Both the position numbers and the translations under genes were made by a program. The notes beneath the pieces were generated by a model. It saw only the letters and a list, made by a program, of their open reading frames with translations. It was not told the DNA's origin and did no database searches. From contig SCNS01000001.1 in NCBI GenBank assembly GCA_005503215.1, positions 124,001-188,000 on the forward strand: a stretch of 64,000 nt of DNA. Direction: 5' to 3'. Shown piece after piece: positions 1 to 9,343 of the stretch. The stretch is from Sphingomonadaceae bacterium 3R27C6 (lineage in GTDB: Bacteria > Pseudomonadota > Alphaproteobacteria > Sphingomonadales > Sphingomonadaceae). Positions within the stretch are counted from its first letter, which is position 1, and each line of letters starts with the position of its first letter.

Positions 1-380
1 AGTTCGGGCCATTTCAGGAATTCGACCGCGAAATCGCACGCCGCGACGCTGCCTTCGAGCGCATAGCCCTTGCCGGCGAATTTGGCGCGCACGCCGTAAC
101 CGATCTCGGGCGCCGGCCAGCCGTCGGGCTCCCACGGGCCGAGGCGTCCGACCCATTCGCCGGTCGCGCGCTCGATCACCGAGAACATCGAAAAGCCGCG
201 GATATGCCAGGCACCTGCGAGCGTGCACCACATCCGCCACGCCTGCGAGCGCGGGCAGGTGCCGCCGATGAAGCGCATCGTGTCTTCCTCGGCGCACATT
301 TCGGCGAAGCCATCGAAATCCTCGGTCGCGGGCGGACGCAGGATCAGCCGCTCGGTGACGAGCAGGGGGCCGTTCAACAT
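1..380 (-). CDS. GNAT-family N-acetyltransferase (C-terminus cut by window edge)
   Basis: The first 126 codons of a GNAT acetyltransferase, transferring an acetyl group from acetyl-CoA to an unknown amine. The N-terminus reads MLNGPLLVTERLILRPP, the 'TERLxLRP' opening typical of RimJ/RimL-like acetyltransferases. The segment EIGYGVRAKFAGKGYALEG matches the Y-x-V/I...G-K/R-G-x-A acetyl-CoA-binding region. The ATG at 380 is preceded by an A/G-rich stretch on the minus strand. The remaining C-terminus lies outside the window, so total length and substrate cannot be judged. Family assignment is secure; the substrate (protein N-terminus, antibiotic or metabolite) is not. Confidence 0.85.
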   Translation of the reverse strand, partial: MLNGPLLVTERLILRPPATEDFDGFAEMCAEEDTMRFIGGTCPRSQAWRMWCTLAGAWHIRGFSMFSVIERATGEWVGRLGPWEPDGWPAPEIGYGVRAKFAGKGYALEGSVAACDFAVEFLKWPE

Positions 381-463
381 ATTTTTTCTCTCTCTTGCGC
401 GGCGATGGCGACGCTTCTGCGGCAAGAGGAGGTTTTGGGCAAGCAAATGCGACGGATACGCTT

Positions 464-492
464 GAGGGCACCGGCGGTTAACCGGTGCCCTC
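464..492 (-). terminator. 11-bp perfect inverted repeat, probable terminator
   Basis: GAGGGCACCGG (464-474) pairs perfectly with CCGGTGCCCTC (482-492) across a 7-base loop. It lies 60 bases downstream of the stop of the minus-strand glycine-zipper gene and before the minus-strand acetyltransferase. No clear T run follows, so it may be a weak or Rho-assisted terminator. Confidence 0.45.
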
Positions 493-551
493 TCCATCAG
501 CGTGTACGGGCGGAGGGGTCCAAACCCGCACTCGAGACGGGAGCGGTTATG

Positions 552-947
552 TTAGCGGCAGCGATATTTCGACTTGTCGATCTCGCGGCCAAGCAGAGCG
601 CCACCGGCAGCACCCAGAACGGTGCCGAGCAGCTTGTCGCCGCCGCCGGCGATTTCGTGACCGGCGAGGCCGCCGACCGCACCGCCGATCAGCAGACCGG
701 TGGTGCCATTATCCTTTTTACAGCGATAACGGCCGTCCCGATCGCGCCACACGCGGGTGTTGTTATTGACGCGCTCGTCGCGGGCATAATAGCGGCGATC
801 CTTCTTACGATGGAAGTTCGACGACTGGTCGAGCTGATGGAAGCCTTCGGCCTTCGCCGGAGCCGCGATACCCGCATAGGCAGGCGCGGTCAGGGCGACA
901 CTGGCGGCAGCAAAAGCGCCCATCATGCCCTTGGTGAAATTACGCAT
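552..947 (-). CDS. Exported glycine-zipper 2TM protein
   Basis: A 131-residue protein with an N-terminal signal peptide (MRNFTKGMMG... cleaving near APAYA). The central part is charged and rich in Arg, Asn and Tyr. The C-terminal half is a glycine zipper (LLIGGAVGGLAGHEI, then LGTVLGAAGGALLGREID) of the kind in the '17 kDa surface antigen / glycine zipper 2TM' family, which usually sits in the cell envelope. The start at 947 was chosen because AAGGA lies just upstream and the signal peptide begins there; the frame is open further upstream without a plausible start. Function is unknown; envelope stress or membrane association is only a family-level guess. Confidence 0.8.
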   Translation of the reverse strand: MRNFTKGMMGAFAAASVALTAPAYAGIAAPAKAEGFHQLDQSSNFHRKKDRRYYARDERVNNNTRVWRDRDGRYRCKKDNGTTGLLIGGAVGGLAGHEIAGGGDKLLGTVLGAAGGALLGREIDKSKYRCR

Positions 948-1129
948 AAAAAGTCCTTTCCTGGTCTCGGCGCCTCGTCCCGCTTGCACAAGACCGGGCG
1001 CTTCGATGGGAAAACGAGCCGGGCTGCAAAGCCGTTGCATGAACCCAAGGCAACAAGACGAACCGAGCGCTTCCATCGACGAACCGAAAGGCTCTTGCCG
1101 CATCGGCGGCGGCATGCGACAATCCCGGC

Positions 1130-1351
1130 ATGCTCAATATCGGATCGCTCGTCATTGGCGCTATCGCCTTGGTTCTGGCCGTTTTTGCGTTCATCCCGCT
1201 GCTCGGCTGGGCGAACTGGGTGATCATACCCTTCGCCGTCGTCGGCCTTGCGCTCGGCGCGATGTCGGACAAGACGAGCGGGCGAAACCTGAACATCGTC
1301 GTCATCGTCATCGGCGTCATCCGCCTGATGCTCGGCGGCGGCATCATCTGA
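1130..1351 (+). CDS. Small hypothetical membrane protein
   Basis: A 73-residue, very hydrophobic protein with two or three predicted membrane segments (about residues 4-22, 27-44 and 54-72) and a short polar loop DKTSGRN. No family is recognised. It ends 20 bases before the RarD-like permease gene and is probably cotranscribed with it. No strong Shine-Dalgarno sequence precedes the ATG. Codon use looks like that of the neighbours, which favours a real gene. Confidence 0.6.
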   Translation: MLNIGSLVIGAIALVLAVFAFIPLLGWANWVIIPFAVVGLALGAMSDKTSGRNLNIVVIVIGVIRLMLGGGII

Positions 1352-1371
1352 TCCAGCCGGACTAGCCGACC

Positions 1372-2289
1372 ATGAACCAGCCAGCGGCCCCCGCGGGGAG
1401 CAATCAGGGCGGCTTGCCCTTTGCGATCAGCGCTTATTTGATCTGGGGTTTCGTTCCGCTCTTTTTCAAACTGCTGTCGAGCGTTCCACCGGTCGAAGTG
1501 CTGGCGCAGCGCATCGTCTGGTCGCTGCCGCTCTGTTTCCTGATCATGGTCTTCCGCCGCCAGATCGGCGAATATCTCGCGGCGCTTCGCGATTGGCGCG
1601 TGCTGCGGCTGCTGCTTGTCAGTTCGGTGCTGATCGCACTCAACTGGCTCGTCTATATCTATTCGATCTTCACCGACCATGTGCTCGCGGCCAGCCTCGG
1701 CTATTATCTCAACCCGCTCGTCAATGTGATGCTCGGCATGACCTTCCTCGGCGAACGGCTCTCGCGGCTTCAGGCGCTTGCGGTCGTCATCGCCGGGATC
1801 GGCGTCGCGATCCTGCTCGCGGGCGCGCTCGACACGCTGTGGATCAGCCTGACCCTGGCGTTCAGTTTCGGCACCTATGGCCTGATCCGCAAGATCGTGC
1901 CCGTTGGCTCGCTTCCGGGTCTCGCAATCGAGACGACGTTGCTGTTGCCGCTCTCGGTCGCCGGCGCGGCCTATTATATCTGGCTCGGCGACGGCCGCGG
2001 TTTCGGCTCGGAAGCGGGGATCAGCTGGCTGCTCGCGGCGGGCGGTGTCGTCACCGCGGTGCCGCTCCTGCTCTTCGCGACCGCGGCGCGGCGGATGAGC
2101 TATGCCGCGCTCGGCTTCGTCCAGTATCTCGCGCCGAGCATCGCCTTCCTGCTCAGCCTCTTCGTGTTCCATGAACCGCTGAAGCCCGCGCAGCTAGCCT
2201 GCTTCCTGCTGATCTGGGTCAGCATCGCGGTGTTCAGCTTCGACATGTGGCGCAAGATGCGCGCCGACCGGATGATGCCGGCGGCTTAG
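1372..2289 (+). CDS. rarD: RarD-like EamA/DMT-family permease
   Basis: A 305-residue inner-membrane transporter of the drug/metabolite superfamily with about ten membrane helices. The opening [15 protein letters not shown] and the segment around residues 95-120 ([20 protein letters not shown]) are characteristic of RarD, annotated in other bacteria as a chloramphenicol-sensitive permease; its true substrate is poorly known. It follows a small membrane-protein gene by 20 bases. Its 3' end overlaps the convergent dihydroorotase gene by four bases. Family call is firm; substrate unknown. Confidence 0.88.
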   Translation: MNQPAAPAGSNQGGLPFAISAYLIWGFVPLFFKLLSSVPPVEVLAQRIVWSLPLCFLIMVFRRQIGEYLAALRDWRVLRLLLVSSVLIALNWLVYIYSIFTDHVLAASLGYYLNPLVNVMLGMTFLGERLSRLQALAVVIAGIGVAILLAGALDTLWISLTLAFSFGTYGLIRKIVPVGSLPGLAIETTLLLPLSVAGAAYYIWLGDGRGFGSEAGISWLLAAGGVVTAVPLLLFATAARRMSYAALGFVQYLAPSIAFLLSLFVFHEPLKPAQLACFLLIWVSIAVFSFDMWRKMRADRMMPAA

Positions 2290-3311
2290 GAGGCGAGCCG
2301 CCAGCCGAGCGTCTCGCCGGCGTGGAACGGAACGACCTCGCCGACGCGTTCGGGAACGAGTGTCTCGCCGCGTTCGAGCGTTACCGTGCCGGTGTTGAGC
2401 GGCAGGCCGTAGAAATTCGGCCCATGTTCGCTGGCGAAGCCTTCGAACCTGTCCAGCACGCCTTCCTCGTCGAACACCTGGATATAGGATTCGAGCGCAT
2501 AGGGGGCGTTGAAGATACCGGCGCAGCCGCACGCGGCTTCCTTCGTATGCACCGCATGCGGCGCGCTGTCGGTGCCAAGGAAGAATTTGGGCGAGCCCGA
2601 CACCGCAGCGGCGCGGACGGCGAGCCGGTGCTGCTCGCGCTTGGCGACGGGCAGGCAGTAAGCGTGCGGCCGGATGCCGCCGACGAGCATCGCGTTGCGG
2701 TTGATATGAAGATGTTGCGGCGTGATCGTCGCCGCGACATTGGCGGGGGCGGCCGTCACAAAATCGACCGCTTCCGACGTCGTGATATGTTCGAACACGA
2801 TTCTCAGGCCCGGCAGGTCGCGGACGAGGCCCTTGAGCGTGCGCTCGATGAACACCGCCTCGCGGTCGAAGATGTCGACGTCATGGTCGGTGACCTCGCC
2901 ATGGATGAGCAGCGGCATGCCGATGTCGGCCATCCGTTCGAGCACGGGCATGATCTTCGCGACGTCGGTGACGCCATGCGCGCTGCCGGTGGTGGCGTGC
3001 GCGGGATAGAGTTTCGCCGCGGTGAAGATGCCTTCGTCATGGCCGCGCGCCATCTCGTCGGGGCTGCTGTGGTCGGTCAGATACGCGACGATCAGCGGGG
3101 TGAAGTCGAGCCCGGCCGGAACCGCGGCGTTGATCCGGTCGCGATACGCCGCGCCCTCTTCCGCGGTCGTAACCGGCGGCGACAGGTTCGGCATGATGAT
3201 CGCGCGCGCGAACTGGCGCGCGGTATATTGCGCGACATGGTCCAGCATCGCGCCATCGCGCAGATGGACATGCCAGTCGTCGGGGCGGCGGATCGTCAGG
3301 CGGTCGGTCAT
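2286..3311 (-). CDS. pyrC: Dihydroorotase
   Basis: A 341-residue class II (PyrC-type) dihydroorotase that cyclises N-carbamoyl-aspartate to dihydroorotate in pyrimidine synthesis. The metal-binding HVHLRDG lies near the N-terminus (residues about 13-19). KLYPAHATT carries the lysine that becomes carboxylated, and a late LGTDSAPH supplies the catalytic aspartate. The start [17 protein letters not shown] matches the usual family N-terminus; the frame extends 43 codons upstream, but without homology. Single metabolic gene, convergent with the RarD gene and divergent from ygfZ 57 bases away. Confidence 0.95.
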   Translation of the reverse strand: MTDRLTIRRPDDWHVHLRDGAMLDHVAQYTARQFARAIIMPNLSPPVTTAEEGAAYRDRINAAVPAGLDFTPLIVAYLTDHSSPDEMARGHDEGIFTAAKLYPAHATTGSAHGVTDVAKIMPVLERMADIGMPLLIHGEVTDHDVDIFDREAVFIERTLKGLVRDLPGLRIVFEHITTSEAVDFVTAAPANVAATITPQHLHINRNAMLVGGIRPHAYCLPVAKREQHRLAVRAAAVSGSPKFFLGTDSAPHAVHTKEAACGCAGIFNAPYALESYIQVFDEEGVLDRFEGFASEHGPNFYGLPLNTGTVTLERGETLVPERVGEVVPFHAGETLGWRLAS

Positions 3312-3368
3312 TGTCGGACTCGTCAACTTGTGGGTTGGTTTTGGCTGGGGCGTCCCTAGATTATCGCC

Positions 3369-4094
3369 ATGACCAATACCACCCTCAACGACCGCGCCCT
3401 CATCCGTCTGTCGGGGGAGGATGTCCGCGGCTTCCTGCAAGGGCTGGTGACCAACGATACTTCGGGCAATCTGCCGGTGTGGGCGGCGCTGCTGACCGCG
3501 CAGGGCAAGGCGCTGTTCGATTTCCTGATCTGGGGCGACGAAGGCGACATATTGATCGATTGCGAGCGCGAGGCCGCCGAGGCGTTGACGAAGCGCCTGA
3601 CGCTCTATCGGCTACGGCGTGCGATCACCATTGCGGCCGAACCCGATCTGGCCGTCCATTGGGCACCGCAGGGCGATCTGGGTGTCGTCGACCCGCGCCT
3701 TCCCGAACTCGGGCAGCGCTGGCTGGCCCCCGCCGGTGAAGGTGAGGGCGCCGACACGGCATGGCGCGCGCACCGCCTCGCGCTCGGCGTCACCGAAGGA
3801 CGCGCCGAACTGGGTGACGGCACGACCCTGTGGCTCGAATGCAATGCCATCGACCTCAATGGCGTCAGCTTCACCAAGGGCTGCTATGTCGGACAGGAAA
3901 ACACCGCGCGGATGAACTGGCGGCAAAAGGTCAACCGGCGGCTGGTCGTCGTGCCGATCGCCGAGGCCGATGAAAAGCGGCAGGTCATCGCCTATCCCGA
4001 TCTCGGCTGGTCGGTCGAGCACCGGCGAGTGGAGAATATCGAAGCGGCCGCCGCACCCGCGTGGCTCCGCGAGGGGCTCGCCGCCGGTTCATGA
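3369..4094 (+). CDS. ygfZ: YgfZ/GcvT-like folate-binding Fe-S maintenance protein
   Basis: A 241-residue protein of the YgfZ (IBA57/CAF17) family, which uses tetrahydrofolate to help maintain or repair Fe-S clusters. The diagnostic KGCYVGQEN motif with its conserved cysteine is present at about residues 170-178. Length is short compared with E. coli YgfZ (326 residues) but usual for alphaproteobacteria. It is divergent from pyrC. Its stop overlaps an ATG of the next frame (ATGA at 4091-4094), hinting at translational coupling. Confidence 0.9.
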   Translation: MTNTTLNDRALIRLSGEDVRGFLQGLVTNDTSGNLPVWAALLTAQGKALFDFLIWGDEGDILIDCEREAAEALTKRLTLYRLRRAITIAAEPDLAVHWAPQGDLGVVDPRLPELGQRWLAPAGEGEGADTAWRAHRLALGVTEGRAELGDGTTLWLECNAIDLNGVSFTKGCYVGQENTARMNWRQKVNRRLVVVPIAEADEKRQVIAYPDLGWSVEHRRVENIEAAAAPAWLREGLAAGS

Positions 4095-4126
4095 CAGATG
4101 CAGTCTTTGCTGCTAGACTGCCGGGC

Positions 4127-4711
4127 ATGCGCGCTATGCTGATTTCGTCGGCGCTCGCCGCTTTCGCCCTGTCGGCTCCCGTCGTTGCGGCGCCGACATC
4201 GTTGCTGCCGACCGAGCCCGAGGCCGCGCAGCCCTCCTCCAAACTCGCGCCCCTGGCCGCGGACTCGGCCTGGACGCCGCGCTTCGCGGCTGCGGCGGAC
4301 CAGCTCGCGACCGCGCTCCGCTCGCGCGATGAGGCGCAATGGGCGCCGCTGCTCGGCGGGCAATGGCTGTCCGCCGCGGATCGCGAGCGCGTCCGGAATT
4401 TGCTGGGCGACCGGAACAGTCCGTTCCTGCAGGCTCTCTCCGCGACGGGCGTTACCCACCGCGCGATCCTCGGCTGGAGTGCGCCTGCGTCGCTCAGCGC
4501 AGACGAACGTGCTGCGATCGAGAAAGGCCAAGAGGCCGAGGCGCTGGTGTGTTGGTCGCCGGGCGGAAACAGCCCAGGGCCATGGCCGGCAACCGCGATC
4601 GAGGCCGACAATCGGCCGGGCCGTTCCTATGCCTGCGCGCGGATCGCTTACAGCATTCGCGGCGAGACGCCGACATGGCGGGCGTTCATCGAGCAGGGCG
4701 AGCCCGCTTAA
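4127..4711 (+). CDS. Hypothetical exported protein
   Basis: A 194-residue protein with a signal peptide (MRAMLISSALAAFALSAPVVAA) and no domain I recognise. The mature part is Ala/Arg-rich with two cysteines (in ALVCWSPGG and YACARI) that could form a disulfide. The ATG at 4127 gives a clean signal peptide; an upstream in-frame ATG at 4091 overlaps the ygfZ stop and would add 12 residues. It lies in the same direction as ygfZ and the following protease gene and may be cotranscribed. Confidence 0.65.
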   Translation: MRAMLISSALAAFALSAPVVAAPTSLLPTEPEAAQPSSKLAPLAADSAWTPRFAAAADQLATALRSRDEAQWAPLLGGQWLSAADRERVRNLLGDRNSPFLQALSATGVTHRAILGWSAPASLSADERAAIEKGQEAEALVCWSPGGNSPGPWPATAIEADNRPGRSYACARIAYSIRGETPTWRAFIEQGEPA

Positions 4712-4745
4712 CCAATCTCGAACCCTCTTCTGCGAAAAGCGCCTC

Positions 4746-5312
4746 ATGTTGGGGCGCTTTCTCGGTCTGGCTGCGGTGATCGCGGCGGTTTCGGTCGGCT
4801 TGGCGGGCGTCGCCAGCCGGTCCTCGTCCAATGACGCGGTCGAAACGTCGAATGCCATTTCGGGCAATCACGACAATTGGACGACGCACAAGGTTCGCAA
4901 GGACCGGTCCTTGGCCGCCGCCGAAGCCAGGGGCGATTCGGGCCGGCCGAGCGAGGTATTGCTCGCGCGTTCAGCCGATTCGCATTTCTATGCCGATACC
5001 GAGATCGACGGGCGGAACATTCGCATGCTCGTCGACAGCGGCGCGTCGATTGTCGCGCTGACCCGCAGTGATGCCGAGGCGATCGGGATCAACGTCGACG
5101 ATCTTCCGGTCGGCGGTAGCGCGAACACCGCGGGCGGCGTCGTGCCGATGCGGATGGTCACGCTCGACAGTGTCGAGGTCGAGGGGATCGAGGTGCGCGG
5201 CGTGCAGGCGGCGGTCATCGACGCCGACATGGGCGTATCGCTGCTCGGCCAGAGCTTCCTCTCGAAACTCGCCGCGGTGAACGTCGAAGGCGATACGATG
5301 ACGTTGCGCTGA
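4746..5312 (+). CDS. Retropepsin-like clan AA aspartic protease (TIGR02281 type)
   Basis: A 188-residue membrane-anchored protein: an N-terminal hydrophobic segment (residues 1-24), a polar linker, then a single retropepsin-like domain. The catalytic motif LVDSGASIVALT (D-S/T-G) is near residue 98, followed by GGVVPMR and a C-terminal GVSLLGQSFLSKL, the usual pattern of TIGR02281 proteins. As with retroviral proteases it should dimerise, each subunit giving one aspartate. The active domain probably faces the periplasm. The frame is open far upstream, but only the ATG at 4746 gives the membrane anchor. Physiological substrate unknown. Confidence 0.82.
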   Translation: MLGRFLGLAAVIAAVSVGLAGVASRSSSNDAVETSNAISGNHDNWTTHKVRKDRSLAAAEARGDSGRPSEVLLARSADSHFYADTEIDGRNIRMLVDSGASIVALTRSDAEAIGINVDDLPVGGSANTAGGVVPMRMVTLDSVEVEGIEVRGVQAAVIDADMGVSLLGQSFLSKLAAVNVEGDTMTLR

Positions 5313-5359
5313 TCGGACGTCGGCTTTGACGCGGGGGCCTGCCACCGCTTATTTTCCTT

Positions 5360-5451
5360 CGTCACCCCGGACTTGATCCGGGGTCCCGCTTGAAATCAAA
5401 GCCAGTTGATGCCTCAAAAAAGCGGGATCCCGGATCAAGTCCGGGGTGACG
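5360..5451. repeat. Long inverted repeat, 31-bp arms
   Basis: Arms 5360-5390 and 5421-5451 are reverse complements with one mismatch, separated by 30 bases. Each arm contains CACCCCGGACTTGATCCGGG, itself holding the small palindrome CCGGA...TCCGG. Such elements recur between genes in sphingomonad and other alphaproteobacterial genomes as REP-like palindromes. It lies between the protease gene and the MBL hydrolase and would form a strong hairpin in RNA. Confidence 0.85.
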
Positions 5452-5535
5452 AGATAGGATATGTCGCGCGTAGATCGGGTAGCGATGTTTGCCCCACGCT
5501 TGCCATTCCCTCCACTTTTCCCCACATCGGCCGCC

Positions 5536-6207
5536 ATGAACGCTCCCAATCCTCCGATGCGCGCGGCGATCGTGCCCGTCACCGCTTTCCAGCAGAATTG
5601 CACCTTGCTCTGGTGCACTGCGACCAACAAGGCGGCCTTTGTCGATCCCGGCGGCGATCTCGACAAGCTCAAGGACGCCGTCCGCCAGACTGGCGTCGAG
5701 GTCGAGAAGATCCTCGTCACCCACGGCCATATGGACCATTGCGGACAGGCGGGGATGCTCGCGAAGGAACTCGGCGTGCCCATCGAAGGGCCGCACGAGG
5801 ACGACCGTTTCTGGATCGATGCCTTCGCCGAGGATGGTGCACGTTTCGGGATGGTCGGCGAATCGTTCGAGCCCGATCGCTGGCTGGTCGACGGCGACAC
5901 GGTGACCGTCGGCAATCTCACCATCGACGTCATCCATTGCCCGGGGCACACGCCGGGGCATGTCGTCTTCCACCACGCGCCGTCGAAGCTCGCGATCGTC
6001 GGCGACGTGATCTTCCAGGGATCGATCGGCCGCACCGACTTTCCGCGCGGCAATCACCAGCAATTGCTCGATTCGATCACGCAGAAGCTATGGCCGCTCG
6101 GCGGCGACACGACCTTCCTGCCCGGACACGGCGCACACAGCAATTTCGCGCACGAACGGCGTACCAATCCGTTCGTTAGCGATATGGCGCTGGGGGCGGC
6201 GGGTTAA
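5536..6207 (+). CDS. MBL-fold metallohydrolase, glyoxalase II-like
   Basis: A 223-residue metallo-beta-lactamase-fold hydrolase. It carries the metal-binding THGHMDHCG (HxHxDH) near residue 64, the later histidine in CPGHTPGHV, the bridging aspartate in IVGDVIF and a terminal LPGHGAHS. This pattern is that of the glyoxalase II/YcbL group, which hydrolyses thioesters such as S-lactoylglutathione. The start MNAPNPPMRAAIVPVT was chosen by homology; an in-frame ATG at 5461 would add 25 residues of repeat-derived sequence. Substrate not settled. Confidence 0.85.
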   Translation: MNAPNPPMRAAIVPVTAFQQNCTLLWCTATNKAAFVDPGGDLDKLKDAVRQTGVEVEKILVTHGHMDHCGQAGMLAKELGVPIEGPHEDDRFWIDAFAEDGARFGMVGESFEPDRWLVDGDTVTVGNLTIDVIHCPGHTPGHVVFHHAPSKLAIVGDVIFQGSIGRTDFPRGNHQQLLDSITQKLWPLGGDTTFLPGHGAHSNFAHERRTNPFVSDMALGAAG

Positions 6208-6229
6208 CCCCTCCCGCTTGCGGGAGGGG
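6208..6229. terminator. Perfect 9-bp hairpin between convergent genes
   Basis: CCCCTCCCG (6208-6216) and CGGGAGGGG (6221-6229) form a perfect stem with a four-base loop just after the MBL-hydrolase stop and just before the stop of the convergent MAPEG gene. The same 22-base sequence recurs at 26781-26802, so it is a dispersed repeat as well as a probable bidirectional terminator. Confidence 0.6.
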
Positions 6230-6234
6230 AGCAT

Positions 6235-6675
6235 TCACTTCGGCGCGGCGACTTCGGTTTCGACGATCTCGGTCGTCGTGATACTCGTCGGCGTCAGATA
6301 GACGATCGCGAGGGCGCCGATTGCCAGGCCGAGCTGGGTCAGCATCGTAATGATCGTGCCGACCATCCGGCCCCACATCATCCCGTCCATGCCGATCGCG
6401 TGGAGGATGCGCCCGACAAGATAGAGGGCGCCAACGCCCCACAGCCAGAGCGAGGAGCCGAGGCCCAGCTCGACCAATGCGAGCAGGATCAGCACGAACG
6501 CCGTGTTTTCGACGAAATTGCTGTGCGCGCGCATGCGCCGCGTCAGAGGTTCGTTACCGCCGTCGCCGATGAAGACCTTTTCCTTTGTGCGGACGCGGCC
6601 GACGCGCAGCGAAAGCCACAGGTTGAGCAGCGCCGCGCCGGCGGCAATCGTCAGGCTGATCGGCAAGATAATCAT
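6235..6675 (-). CDS. MAPEG-family membrane protein
   Basis: A 146-residue integral membrane protein of the MAPEG family (eicosanoid and glutathione metabolism relatives) with about four helices. Typical features are the opening ILPISLTIAAGAALLNLWLSLRVG, the polar RxxxxN stretch around RRMRAHSNFVENTAF, and LYLVGRILHAIGM. Bacterial members may have glutathione transferase or peroxidase activity, but most are untested. The ATG at 6675 follows a good GGGGGAAA ribosome-binding site on the minus strand. Confidence 0.85.
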   Translation of the reverse strand: MIILPISLTIAAGAALLNLWLSLRVGRVRTKEKVFIGDGGNEPLTRRMRAHSNFVENTAFVLILLALVELGLGSSLWLWGVGALYLVGRILHAIGMDGMMWGRMVGTIITMLTQLGLAIGALAIVYLTPTSITTTEIVETEVAAPK

Positions 6676-6992
6676 CTGGTTTCCCCCTTATGGACCGGCG
6701 CGTTTCGCTTGCCGGCAGCGGGCAGGGTGTGACATCCCCCGACCAAGGCGGCAAGCCTGCACGGGGATGGACGCAATAGGCTTGCCTTTGCGGGCAAAAA
6801 CGCTATAGCCCCGCCCGATCCGGCACCCGACACCATATGGCGTTGAGGCACCCTCCAGCGGAAGCTTTTCCTTGCCCAATATCGGCGGGAGCGGGCTTCG
6901 GCGTGGCGGGCGGGCCAGTCATTTCCGGCGACGGCGGTGACAAATCCGGGTAGCCGATTCGTGACACACACTTTAAGAATGCAGGAAATATC
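6676..6992. other. Intergenic region between MAPEG gene and rpmF
   Basis: 317 bases between divergent genes. No convincing reading frame is seen on either strand. It holds a probable promoter for rpmF (6782-6809), leaving an untranslated leader of about 175 bases. The DUF177/YceD gene that often precedes rpmF in bacteria is absent. Confidence 0.6.
6782..6809 (+). promoter_or_regulatory. Putative sigma-70 promoter for rpmF-plsX-fabH
   Basis: TTGCCT (6782-6787) and TATAGC (6804-6809) with a 16-base spacer resemble the CTTG...CTATA promoter of alphaproteobacteria. It is the best match in the region but has no experimental support. Confidence 0.45.
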
Positions 6993-7172
6993 ATGGCCGT
7001 TCCCAAGCGAAAAACCTCGCCCTCGAAGCGCGGCATGCGTCGCAGCCACGACAGCCTGAAGGTTGAAGCCTTTCAGGAATGCCCGAACTGTGGCGAGCTG
7101 AAGCGCCCGCACAATCTTTGCAACGCCTGCGGCCATTATAACGGTCGTGAAGTGGTGTCGGTCGGCGCATAA
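6993..7172 (+). CDS. rpmF: 50S ribosomal protein L32
   Basis: A 59-residue protein beginning [20 protein letters not shown], the almost invariant N-terminus of L32. It has a zinc-ribbon-like pair CPNCG and CNACG. The ATG follows CAGGAAATATC, a reasonable ribosome-binding site. It sits 22 bases before plsX, giving the conserved rpmF-plsX-fabH arrangement that links ribosome production with phospholipid and fatty acid synthesis. Confidence 0.97.
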   Translation: MAVPKRKTSPSKRGMRRSHDSLKVEAFQECPNCGELKRPHNLCNACGHYNGREVVSVGA

Positions 7173-7194
7173 GCATTAGCCGGAGGGCGTCCTG

Positions 7195-8229
7195 ATGGCA
7201 CTGACACCGCGAATCGCAATCGATGCGATGGGCGGTGACGTTGGCGTGCGCATGATGCTCGCCGGCGCCGCGATGGCGCGCCACAAGCACGACGGCCTCC
7301 GCTTCATCCTCGTCGGCGACGAGGTGCAGATCAAGGCGGCGCTTGAAAACCACCCCAATCTGCGCGCGGCGTCGGATATCATCCACACCGACGGCGTGGT
7401 GTCGGGTTCGGACAAGCCGAGCCAGGCGCTGCGCAAGGCAAAAAGCACCTCGATGGGGCTCGCGATCGACGCGGTGAAGCGCGGCGATGCCGGCGGTGCC
7501 GTGTCGGCGGGCAACACCGGCGCGCTGATGGCGATGGCGAAGCTCGCGCTGCGCACGATGCCGGGCATCGACCGGCCGGCGCTCGCGGCGCTGCTGCCGA
7601 CGCTCGGCGACAATGACGTCGTGATGCTCGACCTTGGCGCCAACACCGATTGCGACGCCAACAACCTCATCCAGTTCGCCGTGATGGGCGCCGCTTATGC
7701 GCGCACCGCGATGGGGCTCGAAAAGCCGCGCGTCGCGCTGCTCAACATCGGCACCGAGGAACTGAAGGGCACCGACGAGATTCGCGACGCTGCCGCGCGG
7801 CTGCGCGAGGCGCACGGCCTACCGATGCAATTCACCGGCTTTATCGAGGGCGATAAATTGTCGCGCGGCGACGTCGACGTGATCGTCCACGACGGTTTTT
7901 CGGGCAATATCGCGCTCAAGACGATCGAGGGAACGGCGCGGTTCGTCACCGACCTGCTTCGCCGCGCCTTCACCAGCTCGACGCGCTCGAAGATCGGCTT
8001 CCTGATCTCGCGCCCCGCGACCGAACTGCTCAAGCATCATCTCGATCCCAATAACCACAATGGAGCGGTGTTCCTCGGCCTGAACGGCGTGGTGCTCAAA
8101 AGCCACGGCAGCGCCGATGCGAAGGGGGTCGCGAACTGCGTCCACCTCTGCGCCGAACTGATCGAGAAGGATATCACGCGTCAGGTGACCGAGGATCTCG
8201 CAAATTTCCGTAGCGGAGCCGCAGCATGA
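7195..8229 (+). CDS. plsX: Phosphate acyltransferase PlsX
   Basis: A 344-residue enzyme converting acyl-ACP and phosphate to acyl-phosphate, the first step toward phosphatidic acid by the PlsX/PlsY route. The N-terminus [15 protein letters not shown] is diagnostic, as are [13 protein letters not shown] near residue 100 and LDLGANTDC further on. The stop overlaps the fabH start by four bases (ATGA, 8226-8229), indicating translational coupling. Soluble, peripherally membrane-associated in characterised species. Confidence 0.97.
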   Translation: MALTPRIAIDAMGGDVGVRMMLAGAAMARHKHDGLRFILVGDEVQIKAALENHPNLRAASDIIHTDGVVSGSDKPSQALRKAKSTSMGLAIDAVKRGDAGGAVSAGNTGALMAMAKLALRTMPGIDRPALAALLPTLGDNDVVMLDLGANTDCDANNLIQFAVMGAAYARTAMGLEKPRVALLNIGTEELKGTDEIRDAAARLREAHGLPMQFTGFIEGDKLSRGDVDVIVHDGFSGNIALKTIEGTARFVTDLLRRAFTSSTRSKIGFLISRPATELLKHHLDPNNHNGAVFLGLNGVVLKSHGSADAKGVANCVHLCAELIEKDITRQVTEDLANFRSGAAA

Positions 8230-9191
8230 CGCTCCGCGCCATATTGGCCGGCACCGGCTCGGCCTTGCCGCGCACGCGGGTCTCGAACGCCGAGCTCGCG
8301 GCGCGCGTCGACACCAGCGACGAATGGATCGTCGAACGCACCGGCATCCGTTTCCGCCACATCGCCGAACCCGACGAGACGACGGCAACGCTCGGCGCCG
8401 ATGCGGCGAAGCAGGCGCTGACGGCTGCGGGGCTTGAGCCCGCCGACATCGGCCTGATCATCGTCGCCACCGCGACCCCCGACAATACCTTCCCCGCCAG
8501 CGCCACCAAGGTGCAGGCGCTGCTCGGCATCCCCGATTGCATCGCCTTCGACGTCGCGGCGGTCTGCTCGGGCTTCCTTTATGCGGTATCGGTCGCCGAC
8601 TCGATGCTCCGCACCGGCGCCACGCAGCATGCGCTGGTGATCGGTTCGGAAACCTTCAGCCGCATCCTCGACTGGGAAGATCGCACGACCTGCGTCCTCT
8701 TTGGCGATGGCGCGGGCGCGGTCGTGCTGTCGGCCAAGGATGTCGAGGACGATCAGGGCATCCTCGCGACGCGCCTCCATGCGGAGGGAAAATACGCAGA
8801 TATGCTCTATGTCGACGGCGGGCCGTCGACGACGGGGACGGTCGGCCACGTCCGGATGCAGGGCCGCGAAGTCTTCCGCCACGCCGTCACCAATCTCGCC
8901 TCGGTGCTGGGCGAAGTGATGGCCGATGTCGGCCTGTCGGCCGAGTCGATCGACTGGGTCGTGCCGCATCAGGCGAACAAGCGGATCATCGACGCAACCG
9001 CGAAAAAGCTGGGTTTGCCGCCCGAACGCGTCGTGCTCACGGTCGACCAGCACGCCAATACATCGGCGGCCTCGGTGCCGCTCGCGCTCGACCTCGCGGT
9101 GCGCGACGGACGCATCAAGCGCGGCGACCTGGTGGTGCTCGAAGCGATGGGCGGCGGCTTCACCTGGGGCGCTGCGGTTTTGCGCGTCTGA
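8226..9191 (+). CDS. fabH: 3-oxoacyl-ACP synthase III
   Basis: A 321-residue KAS III that condenses acetyl-CoA with malonyl-ACP to start fatty acid synthesis. The catalytic triad is visible: Cys114 in [10 protein letters not shown], His248 in VPHQANKRI and Asn278 in [11 protein letters not shown]. Length and motifs are standard. It is coupled to plsX by a four-base overlap. Confidence 0.97.
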   Translation: MTLRAILAGTGSALPRTRVSNAELAARVDTSDEWIVERTGIRFRHIAEPDETTATLGADAAKQALTAAGLEPADIGLIIVATATPDNTFPASATKVQALLGIPDCIAFDVAAVCSGFLYAVSVADSMLRTGATQHALVIGSETFSRILDWEDRTTCVLFGDGAGAVVLSAKDVEDDQGILATRLHAEGKYADMLYVDGGPSTTGTVGHVRMQGREVFRHAVTNLASVLGEVMADVGLSAESIDWVVPHQANKRIIDATAKKLGLPPERVVLTVDQHANTSAASVPLALDLAVRDGRIKRGDLVVLEAMGGGFTWGAAVLRV

Positions 9192-9247
9192 CGCTTCGCT
9201 CCGGCGCGTCAACTTCTCGCTCCATCCGTTTCAGTTTGGCGGATTAA

Positions 9248-9270
9248 TTCGCATTTGTTACATATGCGAA
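9248..9270. promoter_or_regulatory. Inverted repeat upstream of ihfA
   Basis: TTCGCAT (9248-9254) and ATGCGAA (9264-9270) form a perfect 7-bp inverted repeat around a nine-base AT-rich centre, about 75 bases before the ihfA start. Its shape suits a dimeric DNA-binding protein. The MerR-type gene two genes downstream is one possible binder, but that is only proximity. Confidence 0.4.
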
Positions 9271-9343
9271 CAGGGACTCGTGACGGTGGGGGCTGTCAGG
9301 GAACCCATCGTGCATTTTCGCTTCAGAGGGGGAAGGGATCAAC

